From Deltaproteobacteria bacterium UBA796 (GTDB lineage Bacteria > Myxococcota_A > UBA796): a stretch of 20,933 nt of DNA. Numbering within the stretch: position 1 is the first letter of the stretch; every line of letters starts with the position of its first letter. Both the position numbers and the translations under genes were made by a program. Of the stretch, positions 8,276-14,892 are shown in pieces. The stretch covers positions 1 to 20,933 of the forward strand of contig DBIS01000194.1 of NCBI GenBank assembly GCA_002296975.1. Direction: 5' to 3'. The notes under the pieces are model-generated. The model did not search any database. It saw only the letters and a program-made list of their open reading frames with translations, and had not been told where the DNA came from.

Positions 8276-8310
8276 GCCACTCTCCTCATTCCGGCCGGTT
8301 AGGACCTTTT
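8276..8310. promoter_or_regulatory. 35-bp divergent spacer between protease and parvulin genes
   Basis: The two start codons face away from each other with only 35 bases between them. The gap holds the ribosome sites of both genes (GAGGAG for the minus gene; AGGA at 8301-8304 for the plus gene). At least one promoter must therefore lie inside the opposite coding region, or the two must overlap. I cannot assign -35 or -10 boxes with confidence. Confidence 0.5.
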
Positions 8311-9099
8311 ATGACATGTGCATACTTCATCGCGATGGTCTTGGCTTGCAATCCTGAGTCGCCCACAGTTTCACAGGGCCCAACGGAAAAGCCCCCCCCC
8401 GCACATCAAGCCCCCGAATTCGACCAACGCTCAAAAATCAAGAGCATCGTGGAGATTCCCAGACCACGCATTCGTGCCAGACACATTTTGGTCGCCCATC
8501 AAGGCGCGTCTTCAGCACCCGATGATATTGAGCGCACCCTTGAAGAGGCCAAAGCACTCGCCGAGAGTCTCGTGTTCCGTCTTCAAAATGGCGAAGCCTT
8601 CGACACCATCGCCAAACAGCATTCCGACGACGGGACCGGAAAACGAGGCGGGGATTTGGGGGTTTTCACCAAAGGCGTCATGAACAAGGTTTTCGAGGCG
8701 GCCACATTGGCGCTTCAGCCTGGGCAACGGTCGCCAGTGGTCCAAACACCTTTTGGCTTTCACATCATCGAAAGGCTTGAGGTGATCGAGGTCAACCTCG
8801 CACACGTATTGATTCAATGGGCTGGGCTCAAAAAGACCCGATCTGAGCGCAGCCGTGAAGACGCTAATGCGCGGGCACAACAGGCCCTCGCCCTCCTCGA
8901 TGCTGGCCGAGACTTCTCTTTGGTGGCGGTGGACTGGTCCGATGGGCCCTTTGGCCCCAGAGGCGGCGCCCTCGGCTGGTTTCAAAAAGGCCAAATGGTG
9001 CCGCAATTTGATGACACCGCCTTCGCGCTGAAACCCGGCGAGTACTCAACAATCGTAGAGTCTCCCCACGGTTTTCACATCATCATGCGAATAGATTAG
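8311..9099 (+). CDS. Lipoprotein with two parvulin (PpiC) peptidyl-prolyl isomerase domains
   Basis: 262 residues. The N-terminus is a very short hydrophobic signal with a lipobox-like VLAC (Cys13), followed by a Pro-rich linker, so an envelope lipoprotein is likely. Two parvulin domains follow. Domain one spans about 56-157: ARHILV, then FDTIAKQHSDD, GKRGGDLGVF and TPFGFHIIERLE. Domain two spans about 161-261: NLAHVLIQW, FSLVAVDWSDG, RGGALGWFQKG and SPHGFHIIMRID. Both domains keep the GGxLGxF and GFHII elements. The protein should catalyse prolyl cis-trans isomerisation or act as a chaperone for exported proteins, like SurA or PrsA, though it lacks a SurA-type N-terminal chaperone domain. 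The Pro linker is encoded by a run of nine C residues (8392-8400). AGGA is 6 bases before the ATG. It is divergent from the protease gene and converges on the thioredoxin-like gene with a 3-base gap. Confidence 0.87.
   Translation: MTCAYFIAMVLACNPESPTVSQGPTEKPPPAHQAPEFDQRSKIKSIVEIPRPRIRARHILVAHQGASSAPDDIERTLEEAKALAESLVFRLQNGEAFDTIAKQHSDDGTGKRGGDLGVFTKGVMNKVFEAATLALQPGQRSPVVQTPFGFHIIERLEVIEVNLAHVLIQWAGLKKTRSERSREDANARAQQALALLDAGRDFSLVAVDWSDGPFGPRGGALGWFQKGQMVPQFDDTAFALKPGEYSTIVESPHGFHIIMRID
8392..8400 (+). repeat. Poly-C tract (C9) in the lipoprotein coding region
   Basis: Nine consecutive C residues encode three prolines at about codons 28-30, just after the lipobox of the parvulin lipoprotein. 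Slippage by one or two bases here would shift the frame before either catalytic domain is made. Confidence 0.9.
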
Positions 9100-9102
9100 C
9101 GC

Positions 9103-9672
9103 CTAAAGCGCGTCCGTGATGGCGGCCCGAATCGCAGCGTCGTTTGGGGCAATCCGATCGGCGATGACCTCCATATTTCGGTCGATCAACATCACGACTG
9201 GCCAAACTTGATTCGGCTCTACATCGTAGGCATAGCCCTCATTATCAGCGACGATGGGCGCCGTAATTTTGAACTCATCGGCCCACGACTGTACATCATC
9301 CAAGCCAACATCCCCCCCATCAAGGTCCTCGGGAAGCATGGTGATGTAGGTGAACCCTTGGTCTCGGAATTCTTTCCATGTCTCATCCACATCCTGGGCG
9401 ATTTGCTGGCACGGGCCACACCACATGGTCGAGATGTCGAGCAAGATCACATCGCCGTAAAATTGCCATAAGGAGACTCTCTCACCAAACTGATCATCGA
9501 GGCAGAAGTCGGGAACCACCTCACCCCGCCCATAGCCCTCGCCCTGAAGGCCGAGCGGCGCCACAGTGACTTCCCATGAGTTGTCGAGCGCTTCTCCATC
9601 ACATGTCGCACTTTCTTCAGCCTTGAGGTGGGGCGTGCAGCTCACTGTGAGGGCAACGATAAAAAAACGCAT
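9103..9672 (-). CDS. Thioredoxin-like envelope protein with WCGPC active site
   Basis: 189 residues with a thioredoxin fold of the TlpA/AhpC-TSA group: VPDFCLDDQFGERVSL leads into DVILLDISTMWCGPC (Cys85 and Cys88), and a cis-Pro-type segment follows (QVWPVVMLIDR). It probably reduces or exchanges disulfides in exported proteins. The first 12 residues (FFIVALTVSC) look like a short signal with a possible lipobox, but the -3 residue is Thr rather than Leu/Val/Ile, so lipidation at Cys12 is uncertain. Two further cysteines (24 and 57) lie before the active site. A perfect AAGGAGG (9679-9685) is 6 bases before the ATG. It is divergent from gshA, which makes the glutathione precursor gamma-glutamylcysteine, so the pair has a common thiol-redox theme. 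Confidence 0.85.
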   Translation of the reverse strand: MRFFIVALTVSCTPHLKAEESATCDGEALDNSWEVTVAPLGLQGEGYGRGEVVPDFCLDDQFGERVSLWQFYGDVILLDISTMWCGPCQQIAQDVDETWKEFRDQGFTYITMLPEDLDGGDVGLDDVQSWADEFKITAPIVADNEGYAYDVEPNQVWPVVMLIDRNMEVIADRIAPNDAAIRAAITDAL

Positions 9673-9683
9673 GCTGAACCTCC

Positions 9684-9705
9684 TTGGGCATCATACCCAT
9701 GCCAA
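9684..9705. promoter_or_regulatory. Imperfect dyad in the divergent thioredoxin-like/gshA spacer
   Basis: The arms TTGG(G)CAT (9684-9691) and ATGCCAA (9699-9705) are inverted copies of each other apart from one bulged G, with a 7-base spacer. The element lies in the 57-base spacer between the two divergent genes and touches the upstream edge of the minus gene's ribosome site. It may be an operator or simply a weak hairpin; no regulator can be named. Confidence 0.3.
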
Positions 9706-9729
9706 GTACACCTATAGGGGGGAAATGTC

Positions 9730-11034
9730 ATGCGCCTCGACGTAAGTCAACTCATCGAAACCTTCCATAGCTATGCCACGCCACGCCCAAAATGGCGGGT
9801 TGGCGGCGAGTTTGAGCGGGCTTTGGTCCGACCTGATGGACGCCCAATCGGATACGACGAACCAGATGGCATCCGATGGATCCTGGAAACCCTCGCCAAA
9901 GACAAGAGTTGGGCCCAAAAATATGAGGGCGAAAACCTCATCGCCCTCCAGCGCAAAGACATGGCCAACATCACCCTCGAGCCTGGGGGCCAAGTCGAAC
10001 TATCGGGCGCACCGCACTATTCACTCTCCGCCCTCGCAGAGGAAATGCAGGGAAACCGGACCGCCTTGCTGGCCATGTCCAAAGACCAGGACCACGTTTG
10101 GATCGCCGCAGGTCTGACCCCGATCGCACCCATCGCGTCTATCCCTTGGGTACCCAAGCGCCGATACGGCATCATGCGTCAATATCTGCCTGCCCGCGGG
10201 GACCTCGCCACCCATATGATGAAGGGGACATGCAGCGTCCAGGCCAACTTCGACTATTCATCCGAAGCCGACTGCGCCGCCAAGGTTCGTCTATGTGCCG
10301 GCCTGGCTCCGCTCACCACCGCACTGTTCTCCAACTCGCCCTTGCTCGAAAACAAGCCCACGGGATTTAAGACCTATCGGGGCCATATTTGGACACGAAC
10401 CGACCCGGCCCGGACCGGATTTCCGCTGGCTTTGCGCCAAGATTATAGCCACGAAAAATGGGTCCAATATCTGTTGGACTCACCCATGATGTTCCGGGTC
10501 TTGGGCGACGACTGGGTTCCGGCCCATGGCACCCCCTTCCGGGTCTTTTTAGAACAGGGTATCGACGGGCATTTCCCCAGCACCGAAGACTGGAACCTGC
10601 ATCAAACCTCTGTTTTTCCAGAGGTCAGAGTGAAGCACACCATCGAAATTCGCGGCGCCGACTGTGTGGGTCACGAGATGGCTCTGGCCTTCTGCGCGCT
10701 GTTCACGGGCATGCTCTACTGCAATATCGCCCTCGATGAGGGGCTGGCCCTCGTCAAAGAGTTGGAACAACACGGCTCTCACGCAGACCGCTTCGACCAG
10801 GCCTGCCGGGGCGGACTCGAGGGCATGGTGGGGGGGCGTACATTGGGCGACTGGGCGAGCGACCTCGGAGAAATCGCTGAACGCGGCCTCAAAGCCTGCT
10901 TGCCGAAAGACATCGACAAAATCAACCCGCTTTTAGAGTACATCGATGCCGGCCGCAGCCCGGCGGACGATATCTTAGATGCATACATGCGCGACCCATC
11001 ACCCGAAAACATCATCAAGGCCTGCGCCTACTAA
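9730..11034 (+). CDS. gshA: Glutamate-cysteine ligase (plant/alphaproteobacterial type, GCS2 family)
   Basis: 434 residues, close to the usual 430-460 of this class. It joins glutamate and cysteine using ATP to give gamma-glutamylcysteine, the first step of glutathione synthesis. The GxExE motif appears as GGEFE (26-29). Other family landmarks are QVELSGAP near residue 95, KRRYGIMRQYLP, MKGTCSVQANFDY around 155-175, FSNSPLLENKPTGF with GHIWTRTDPARTGF, and LHQTSVFPEVRVKHTIEIRGAD. EgtA, the related enzyme of ergothioneine synthesis, is an alternative, but no egtB or egtD gene is nearby. No gshB (glutathione synthetase) is in the window. The ATG at 9730 follows a G-rich ribosome site (9717-9723). 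A run of seven G residues occurs late in the gene (10830-10836). The next gene starts 12 bases downstream. Confidence 0.9.
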   Translation: MRLDVSQLIETFHSYATPRPKWRVGGEFERALVRPDGRPIGYDEPDGIRWILETLAKDKSWAQKYEGENLIALQRKDMANITLEPGGQVELSGAPHYSLSALAEEMQGNRTALLAMSKDQDHVWIAAGLTPIAPIASIPWVPKRRYGIMRQYLPARGDLATHMMKGTCSVQANFDYSSEADCAAKVRLCAGLAPLTTALFSNSPLLENKPTGFKTYRGHIWTRTDPARTGFPLALRQDYSHEKWVQYLLDSPMMFRVLGDDWVPAHGTPFRVFLEQGIDGHFPSTEDWNLHQTSVFPEVRVKHTIEIRGADCVGHEMALAFCALFTGMLYCNIALDEGLALVKELEQHGSHADRFDQACRGGLEGMVGGRTLGDWASDLGEIAERGLKACLPKDIDKINPLLEYIDAGRSPADDILDAYMRDPSPENIIKACAY

Positions 11035-11046
11035 ACGGAGAAAGCC

Positions 11047-11772
11047 ATGAGCAACACTGGAAAAGCCATCGCCATTTTAGGCGCAAAAGGTGGGGTTGGC
11101 ACCACGACCATCGCCGTAAACCTCGCGGCAGAGCTGGCCTCAAACACCGATAAAACGGTATTGCTGCTCGACCTTAATTTATTTTTAGGGGATGTGGCGC
11201 TCCATATTGGAATCGACGCGACACCAACCGTCATGCAGTGCATTCACGACCCAAAGCAGGACATCAAAATAAGCGCGCTCCCCCGTCACCGCTTGGGCTT
11301 TTCCCTGCTGGGCCAGGCCGCTGATCTCTCGGATGCAGAGGCGGTAGAGGCCTCGGATGTTTTGGCACTGCTCAACCGCCTGCGTTCAGTTTTTGACTGC
11401 ATCGTGATCGACTGTGGCACAGACCTCAACGAAGTCTCTTTGACCGCGTGTGCTTACGCCGACGACCGGATGATTGTGGTGACCGAACAACGCCCCGCGC
11501 TCATCGGTGCCAAGCGACGCATGGATGTCCTGGCCAGCCTAAACATTCCGGGCGAAACCGCCTTGGGCCTCATCAACCGCGCACATGCCGATAGCAGCAT
11601 CAGCCCCACCGCCGTACAGCAGGCGATTGGCCTCACCATCATCGCGCGAGTGCGAAACGCTTGGACAGAAAATCAAGAGGCGTTGGCCAAACAACTCACC
11701 CTAAAGGAGCACTGCCCCCACGCGGGTGTCGCACATGACTACACACAGATCGTGCGGCATATGGGATACTGA
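11047..11772 (+). CDS. MinD/ParA superfamily ATPase, CpaE/TadZ-like
   Basis: 241 residues. The deviant Walker A motif KGGVGTTT (14-21) and the following LLLDLNLFLGDVALHIG resemble CpaE/TadZ ATPases, which position type IVc (Tad) pili at a cell pole or division site. The GTT in Walker A, where MinD and ParA usually have GKT/GKS, is a mark of this subgroup. A second nucleotide-binding segment is IVIDCGTDLNE. The receiver-like N-terminal domain found in CpaE is missing; the protein is only the ATPase core. No other pilus gene (cpaF, tadB, tadC, rcpA) lies nearby, so its partner is unknown, and a general positioning role is equally possible. GGAG (11037-11040) is 6 bases before the ATG. It lies 12 bases after gshA and 44 bases before hspQ. 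Confidence 0.78.
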   Translation: MSNTGKAIAILGAKGGVGTTTIAVNLAAELASNTDKTVLLLDLNLFLGDVALHIGIDATPTVMQCIHDPKQDIKISALPRHRLGFSLLGQAADLSDAEAVEASDVLALLNRLRSVFDCIVIDCGTDLNEVSLTACAYADDRMIVVTEQRPALIGAKRRMDVLASLNIPGETALGLINRAHADSSISPTAVQQAIGLTIIARVRNAWTENQEALAKQLTLKEHCPHAGVAHDYTQIVRHMGY

Positions 11773-11773
11773 A

Positions 11774-11815
11774 ACGGCCCGGGGGACCGGGTGTGGGGAG
11801 ACTGCCGGGGGCCGT
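11774..11815 (+). promoter_or_regulatory. Inverted repeat and G-run leader directly before hspQ
   Basis: ACGGCCC (11774-11780) and GGGCCGT (11809-11815) are perfect 7-base inverted arms. The right arm ends 1 base before the hspQ ATG and overlaps its only G-rich ribosome-site candidate. The 28 bases between the arms also contain four G runs on the coding strand (5, 3, 4, then 5 G including the right arm), with loops of 3, 3 and 8 bases, close to a G-quadruplex pattern. Either fold would hide the ribosome site. A function is inferred, not shown. Confidence 0.45.
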
Positions 11816-11816
11816 C

Positions 11817-12143
11817 ATGAGTAAAAATAATAGACGAACACCCTCCTTCCAGGTTGGCCAAGTCGTGCATCACAAACGCTTCGGATACCGCGGTGTGATC
11901 GTCGACGCCCACAACGGGTACGAAGGCTCTGACGCTGTTCAGAAGAGGGTCGTGCCGTCCAGCACAGACCGCAACAGGCCGTGGTATCAAATTTTGGTTC
12001 ATAACCGTGCGATCGAGACCTATGAGGCCGAAAGTAACCTCGAGGCTGACGTCACGAAAAAACCTGTCAATCACCCCTACGTACCTGTGTTTTTCAATGA
12101 ATTCGAAAACGGCGAATACAGCGTGGGCGGGGTCGAAAACTAA
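11817..12143 (+). CDS. hspQ: HspQ/YccV-like protein (hemimethylated-DNA-binding family)
   Basis: 108 residues, nearly all one YccV-like domain: FQVGQVVHHKRFGYRGVIVD (about 11-30), then RPWYQILVHNRAIETYEAE and NHPYVPVFFNEFENGEY near the C-terminus. In E. coli HspQ is a small heat-shock-related protein that influences Lon protease and binds hemimethylated oriC DNA; animal and plant relatives bind Clp or Lon substrates. A role in protease specificity is likely here, but the exact partner is unknown. I chose the ATG at 11817; an in-frame GTG at 11793 would add eight residues inside the structured leader and has no ribosome site. It follows the MinD-like ATPase by 44 bases and precedes lpxA by 55, so it may share transcripts with either. 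Confidence 0.85.
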   Translation: MSKNNRRTPSFQVGQVVHHKRFGYRGVIVDAHNGYEGSDAVQKRVVPSSTDRNRPWYQILVHNRAIETYEAESNLEADVTKKPVNHPYVPVFFNEFENGEYSVGGVEN

Positions 12144-12198
12144 GACATAAAACACACCGAACTCCCACCGATGTTAGGGCCGAGGAACGGAGCTTCAC

Positions 12199-12996
12199 AT
12201 GTCTATTCACCCCACAGCCATCATTGATGATGCAGCAAAACTGGCAGATGATGTCAGCGTTGGACCCTACGCCATTATCGGGCCCCAGGTGGAGCTCGCC
12301 CAAGGCGTCACCATCGGTCCCCACGCCGTGGTCAGCGGTCCCACCACCATCGGACCCGACTGTAAAATTTACGCACACGCGGTCATCGGCGGGGATGCTC
12401 AAGACAAAAAGTTCTCAGGGGAAGAGGCTTTTTTGAAGATCGGCGCCCGAAATATCTTTCGGGAATTTGTCACGGTCAATCGGGGGACAAAAGGCCGGAC
12501 GACCACCATCGGCGATGACAATTTGTTGCTGGCCTACTCCCACGTCGCACATGACGCGCTCATCGGTAACCACTGCATTTTTGCCAACTCAGCCAATATC
12601 GCCGGACATGTTCGGATTCACGACAATGTGGTGTTGGGCGGTCTCGTCGGGGTCCATCAGCACAGCCGAATCGGCCGATGTGCGATGGTCGGCGGCGGGG
12701 GCATGGCGGCCCAGGACGTACCGCCCTTTACCATCGCCCAAGGCGACCGCGCACGCCTTTTTGGGCTCAATATTGTCGGTCTCCGTCGCGCTGGTTTTTC
12801 TTTGGAGGTTCTGGGCGCGCTCAAAGGTGCTTACCGGGAACTCTTTCATCAAGGGCTGCCCCTCCGCATCGCATTGGAGCAGGTCAGAGAGGTTTATGCC
12901 GAGGTACCTGAAGTCACCGAGCTCGTGGCATTTATAGAGGGAAGCCGCCGCGGCATATGTCGTTCTGCCGGCACTGGGCCCAACCCGAGCGCATGA
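12199..12996 (+). CDS. lpxA: UDP-N-acetylglucosamine acyltransferase LpxA
   Basis: 265 residues. It transfers a 3-hydroxyacyl chain from ACP to UDP-GlcNAc, the first step of lipid A synthesis. The left-handed beta-helix hexapeptide repeats fill residues 5-185 (VGPYAII, VTIGPHAVV and so on). The catalytic His118 lies in SHVAHD, GGDAQDKKF and TVNRGT are family signatures, and QDVPPFTIAQGDRA closes the helix before the C-terminal alpha bundle. The residue matching E. coli Gly173, part of the hydrocarbon ruler, is Gly166 here, which suggests a longer hydroxyacyl chain (around C14) rather than the C10 chain set by Met in Pseudomonas. CGGAG (12188-12192) is 6 bases before the ATG. The TGA overlaps the next ATG. 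lpxD and fabZ, the usual upstream neighbours, are absent; hspQ takes their place. Confidence 0.95.
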   Translation: MSIHPTAIIDDAAKLADDVSVGPYAIIGPQVELAQGVTIGPHAVVSGPTTIGPDCKIYAHAVIGGDAQDKKFSGEEAFLKIGARNIFREFVTVNRGTKGRTTTIGDDNLLLAYSHVAHDALIGNHCIFANSANIAGHVRIHDNVVLGGLVGVHQHSRIGRCAMVGGGGMAAQDVPPFTIAQGDRARLFGLNIVGLRRAGFSLEVLGALKGAYRELFHQGLPLRIALEQVREVYAEVPEVTELVAFIEGSRRGICRSAGTGPNPSA

Positions 12997-13856
12997 ATCC
13001 TCGCCCACTGTACGGGGTGGTTTATGGCCACGGGCGCATGGGAAAGCTGCATGTATCCAAGCTCGCTCAACGGTCGGATATCTCCCTCGCCATCGTCGAT
13101 GAAGCCCAAGGACTGAAGGCCCAAGAGCACCGGCAGGCTGATTTCGCAATCATTGCGACACCAACCCACAGCCACAAGAGTATTGCCTTACCGTTGTTGG
13201 CCCAAGGTGTGCCGTGCTTGGTTGAAAAACCCCTCGCAAACACCCTTGAACACGCCCAGATTTTAGCCCAATATGAGCATTTGTCCGTCGGACATATCGA
13301 GCGTTTTAACCCGGTGTTTTCTGCACTTGACCACCAGACTCTCACCTTCGTCGACATTCAACGCCTCGCGCCGATGTCTAAACGCTCCCAAGACATCGAT
13401 GTGATCGGTGACTTGATGATTCACGATTTGGACCTGCTGCTCAAACGCATGCCGGGTACGGTCAGCGATGTTCGGGCAAAAGGTGTGGGCATCGGCGGGG
13501 ACCGGCCAGATATGGTGGCAGCGCGGATAGAAATACAACTTGAGAATGGAGAAACTGGGGTCGCAAACCTTCGGGCCTCACGCATGTCCCCGAGCACCGT
13601 CCGCACTTGGCGAGTCTTTGCGCCAGGGCAATATTGGAGCCTCGACCTGCACAACCACACAGTGACCACCCGGCGCTGGAGTGATGGCAATCCCGGTGCC
13701 ACAGAAACCGTAGTCATCCCCAAAACAGACCCCTTAAGCGCCCAACATACGGCATTTTTTGGGGCCATCAGAGGCGAACAGCCCTACACATGCTCAGGTT
13801 CTGAGGCACTCGCTGCACTCGTCTTGGCCGACCGCATCCGAAAAAGCCTGTGTTGA
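12993..13856 (+). CDS. Gfo/Idh/MocA family oxidoreductase, GnnA-like
   Basis: 287 residues. The N-terminal Rossmann fold is shown by GHGRMG (12-17) and ATPTHSH, and the family signature EKPLA is at 78-82. GHIERFNP (100-107) and DLMIHDLD (Asp140, His144) follow, both typical of the subgroup found in lipid A clusters. In Acidithiobacillus ferrooxidans, GnnA oxidises the 3-position of UDP-GlcNAc and GnnB then aminates it, giving UDP-GlcNAc3N and amide-linked lipid A; those genes also sit between lpxA and lpxB. Here a GnnA candidate is present but no aminotransferase lies in the window. The substrate is therefore inferred. The ATG overlaps the lpxA stop (ATGA, 12993-12996). Its own TGA is 7 bases before the lpxB GTG. 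Other sugar dehydrogenase roles remain possible. Confidence 0.82.
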   Translation: MNPRPLYGVVYGHGRMGKLHVSKLAQRSDISLAIVDEAQGLKAQEHRQADFAIIATPTHSHKSIALPLLAQGVPCLVEKPLANTLEHAQILAQYEHLSVGHIERFNPVFSALDHQTLTFVDIQRLAPMSKRSQDIDVIGDLMIHDLDLLLKRMPGTVSDVRAKGVGIGGDRPDMVAARIEIQLENGETGVANLRASRMSPSTVRTWRVFAPGQYWSLDLHNHTVTTRRWSDGNPGATETVVIPKTDPLSAQHTAFFGAIRGEQPYTCSGSEALAALVLADRIRKSLC

Positions 13857-13863
13857 AGCACCT

Positions 13864-14892
13864 GTGAAACGCATCTTGATCTCTGCTGCCGAGCCCTCTG
13901 GTGACTTGCTGGGTGCTGCCCTCATCGAGGCATTAAAGGCCCATCAGCCCATCGAAGCATGGGGCTTAGCGGGTCCACGTATGCGACAAGCTGGCGTGCG
14001 GGCCGTCGCCAATATGGAGGATGTCTCGGCGATGGGCCTCATCGAGGTCATGGAGAAACTTGGCGCAATTAATGCGGTCAGAACCCGTTTATTTCAGGAA
14101 CTCAATCAAGCCCCAGATGCAGTCATCCTCATTGACGCCCCAGACCTTCATTTGCCTGTGGGCCGCGCGGCCAAAAAAAAGGGCTTGCTCAGCATCGGCT
14201 ATGTGAGCCCCCAAGTGTGGGCATGGCGCCCCGGTCGCACCCATAAAATTGAAAAATCATTGGACTGCCTTCTCTGCCTATTTGAGTTCGAACCTGGGCT
14301 TTACCAAGATGGTTTCGCTAAATGGGTCGGCCACCCAATCGTTGATCGGATCCAAAAACGTCAGCAGGTTGAGCCGTGGCTATTTGGGCTCACCCCTGGG
14401 TCAAGGGAGCAAGAAACTGACCGGCTCTTGCCTGTGTTTATCGAGACGGCTGAACGCATCAAAAGCCAGCACAGCCAGGCAACATTCAAGCTCGTGAGTC
14501 CAGTGAAAATTCTGGACCTACCACCGTGGATCACCAGGGGTGAATCCATCAACGACTTGGCACAAGCACAGGCTGTGCTCACCAAGAGCGGGACAGTCAC
14601 CTTGGAGCTTGCGGCCATGGGGGTGCCCCAAGTGGTGGCCCACAAAGTACACCCACTGACGCACTGGTTAGGACGCCGCCTGGTTTCAGGGATAGAGCAT
14701 ATTGCAATGCCGAATATTCTCAGCAACAGCGCAGTGGTTCCCGAGTTTCTTCAGGATCTCAATCCCGAGATCTTGGCTGACGCTCTGCTAAACCTCCCCG
14801 CTCACCAGGCTGTGGACTTGACTGCATTGGGACCATCCGGCGCAAGCGCACGGGCGGCATTGGTCGTTTCAGACGCATTGGGGATGCCATGA
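13864..14892 (+). CDS. lpxB: Lipid-A-disaccharide synthase LpxB
   Basis: 342 residues, slightly shorter than the usual 380. This GT19 enzyme joins UDP-2,3-diacylglucosamine to lipid X to give the tetra-acyl disaccharide 1-phosphate at the inner membrane. Recognisable blocks are ISAAEPSGDLLGA at the N-terminus, GLAGPRMRQAGV, SAMGLIEVMEKL, IDAPDLHLPVG, GYVSPQVWAWRPGR, WVGHPIVD, LTPGSREQE, and near the end TKSGTVTLELAAMGVPQVVAHK and PNILSN. The best start is the GTG at 13864, giving VKRILISAAEPSGD, which aligns with family N-termini; an upstream in-frame start at 13759 lies inside the preceding gene. No strong ribosome site is visible, so translation probably depends on coupling to the upstream gene. 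The TGA overlaps the next ATG (ATGA, 14889-14892). Confidence 0.93.
   Translation: MKRILISAAEPSGDLLGAALIEALKAHQPIEAWGLAGPRMRQAGVRAVANMEDVSAMGLIEVMEKLGAINAVRTRLFQELNQAPDAVILIDAPDLHLPVGRAAKKKGLLSIGYVSPQVWAWRPGRTHKIEKSLDCLLCLFEFEPGLYQDGFAKWVGHPIVDRIQKRQQVEPWLFGLTPGSREQETDRLLPVFIETAERIKSQHSQATFKLVSPVKILDLPPWITRGESINDLAQAQAVLTKSGTVTLELAAMGVPQVVAHKVHPLTHWLGRRLVSGIEHIAMPNILSNSAVVPEFLQDLNPEILADALLNLPAHQAVDLTALGPSGASARAALVVSDALGMP

Noticed and set aside
9097..9115. GCGC-CTAAA-GCGC hairpin between the parvulin and thioredoxin-like genes
   Set aside because: A 4-base stem in a 3-base intergenic gap, overlapping both coding ends and without a T run, does not support a terminator.
10830..10836. Run of seven G residues in gshA
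   Set aside because: Short for a slippage site, late in the gene and explained by Gly-Gly codons (GGG GGG) after a Val codon.
12589..13149. Long antisense open frame opposite lpxA and the Gfo/Idh gene
   Set aside because: It shadows two clearly conserved genes, has no ribosome site and shows no protein features.
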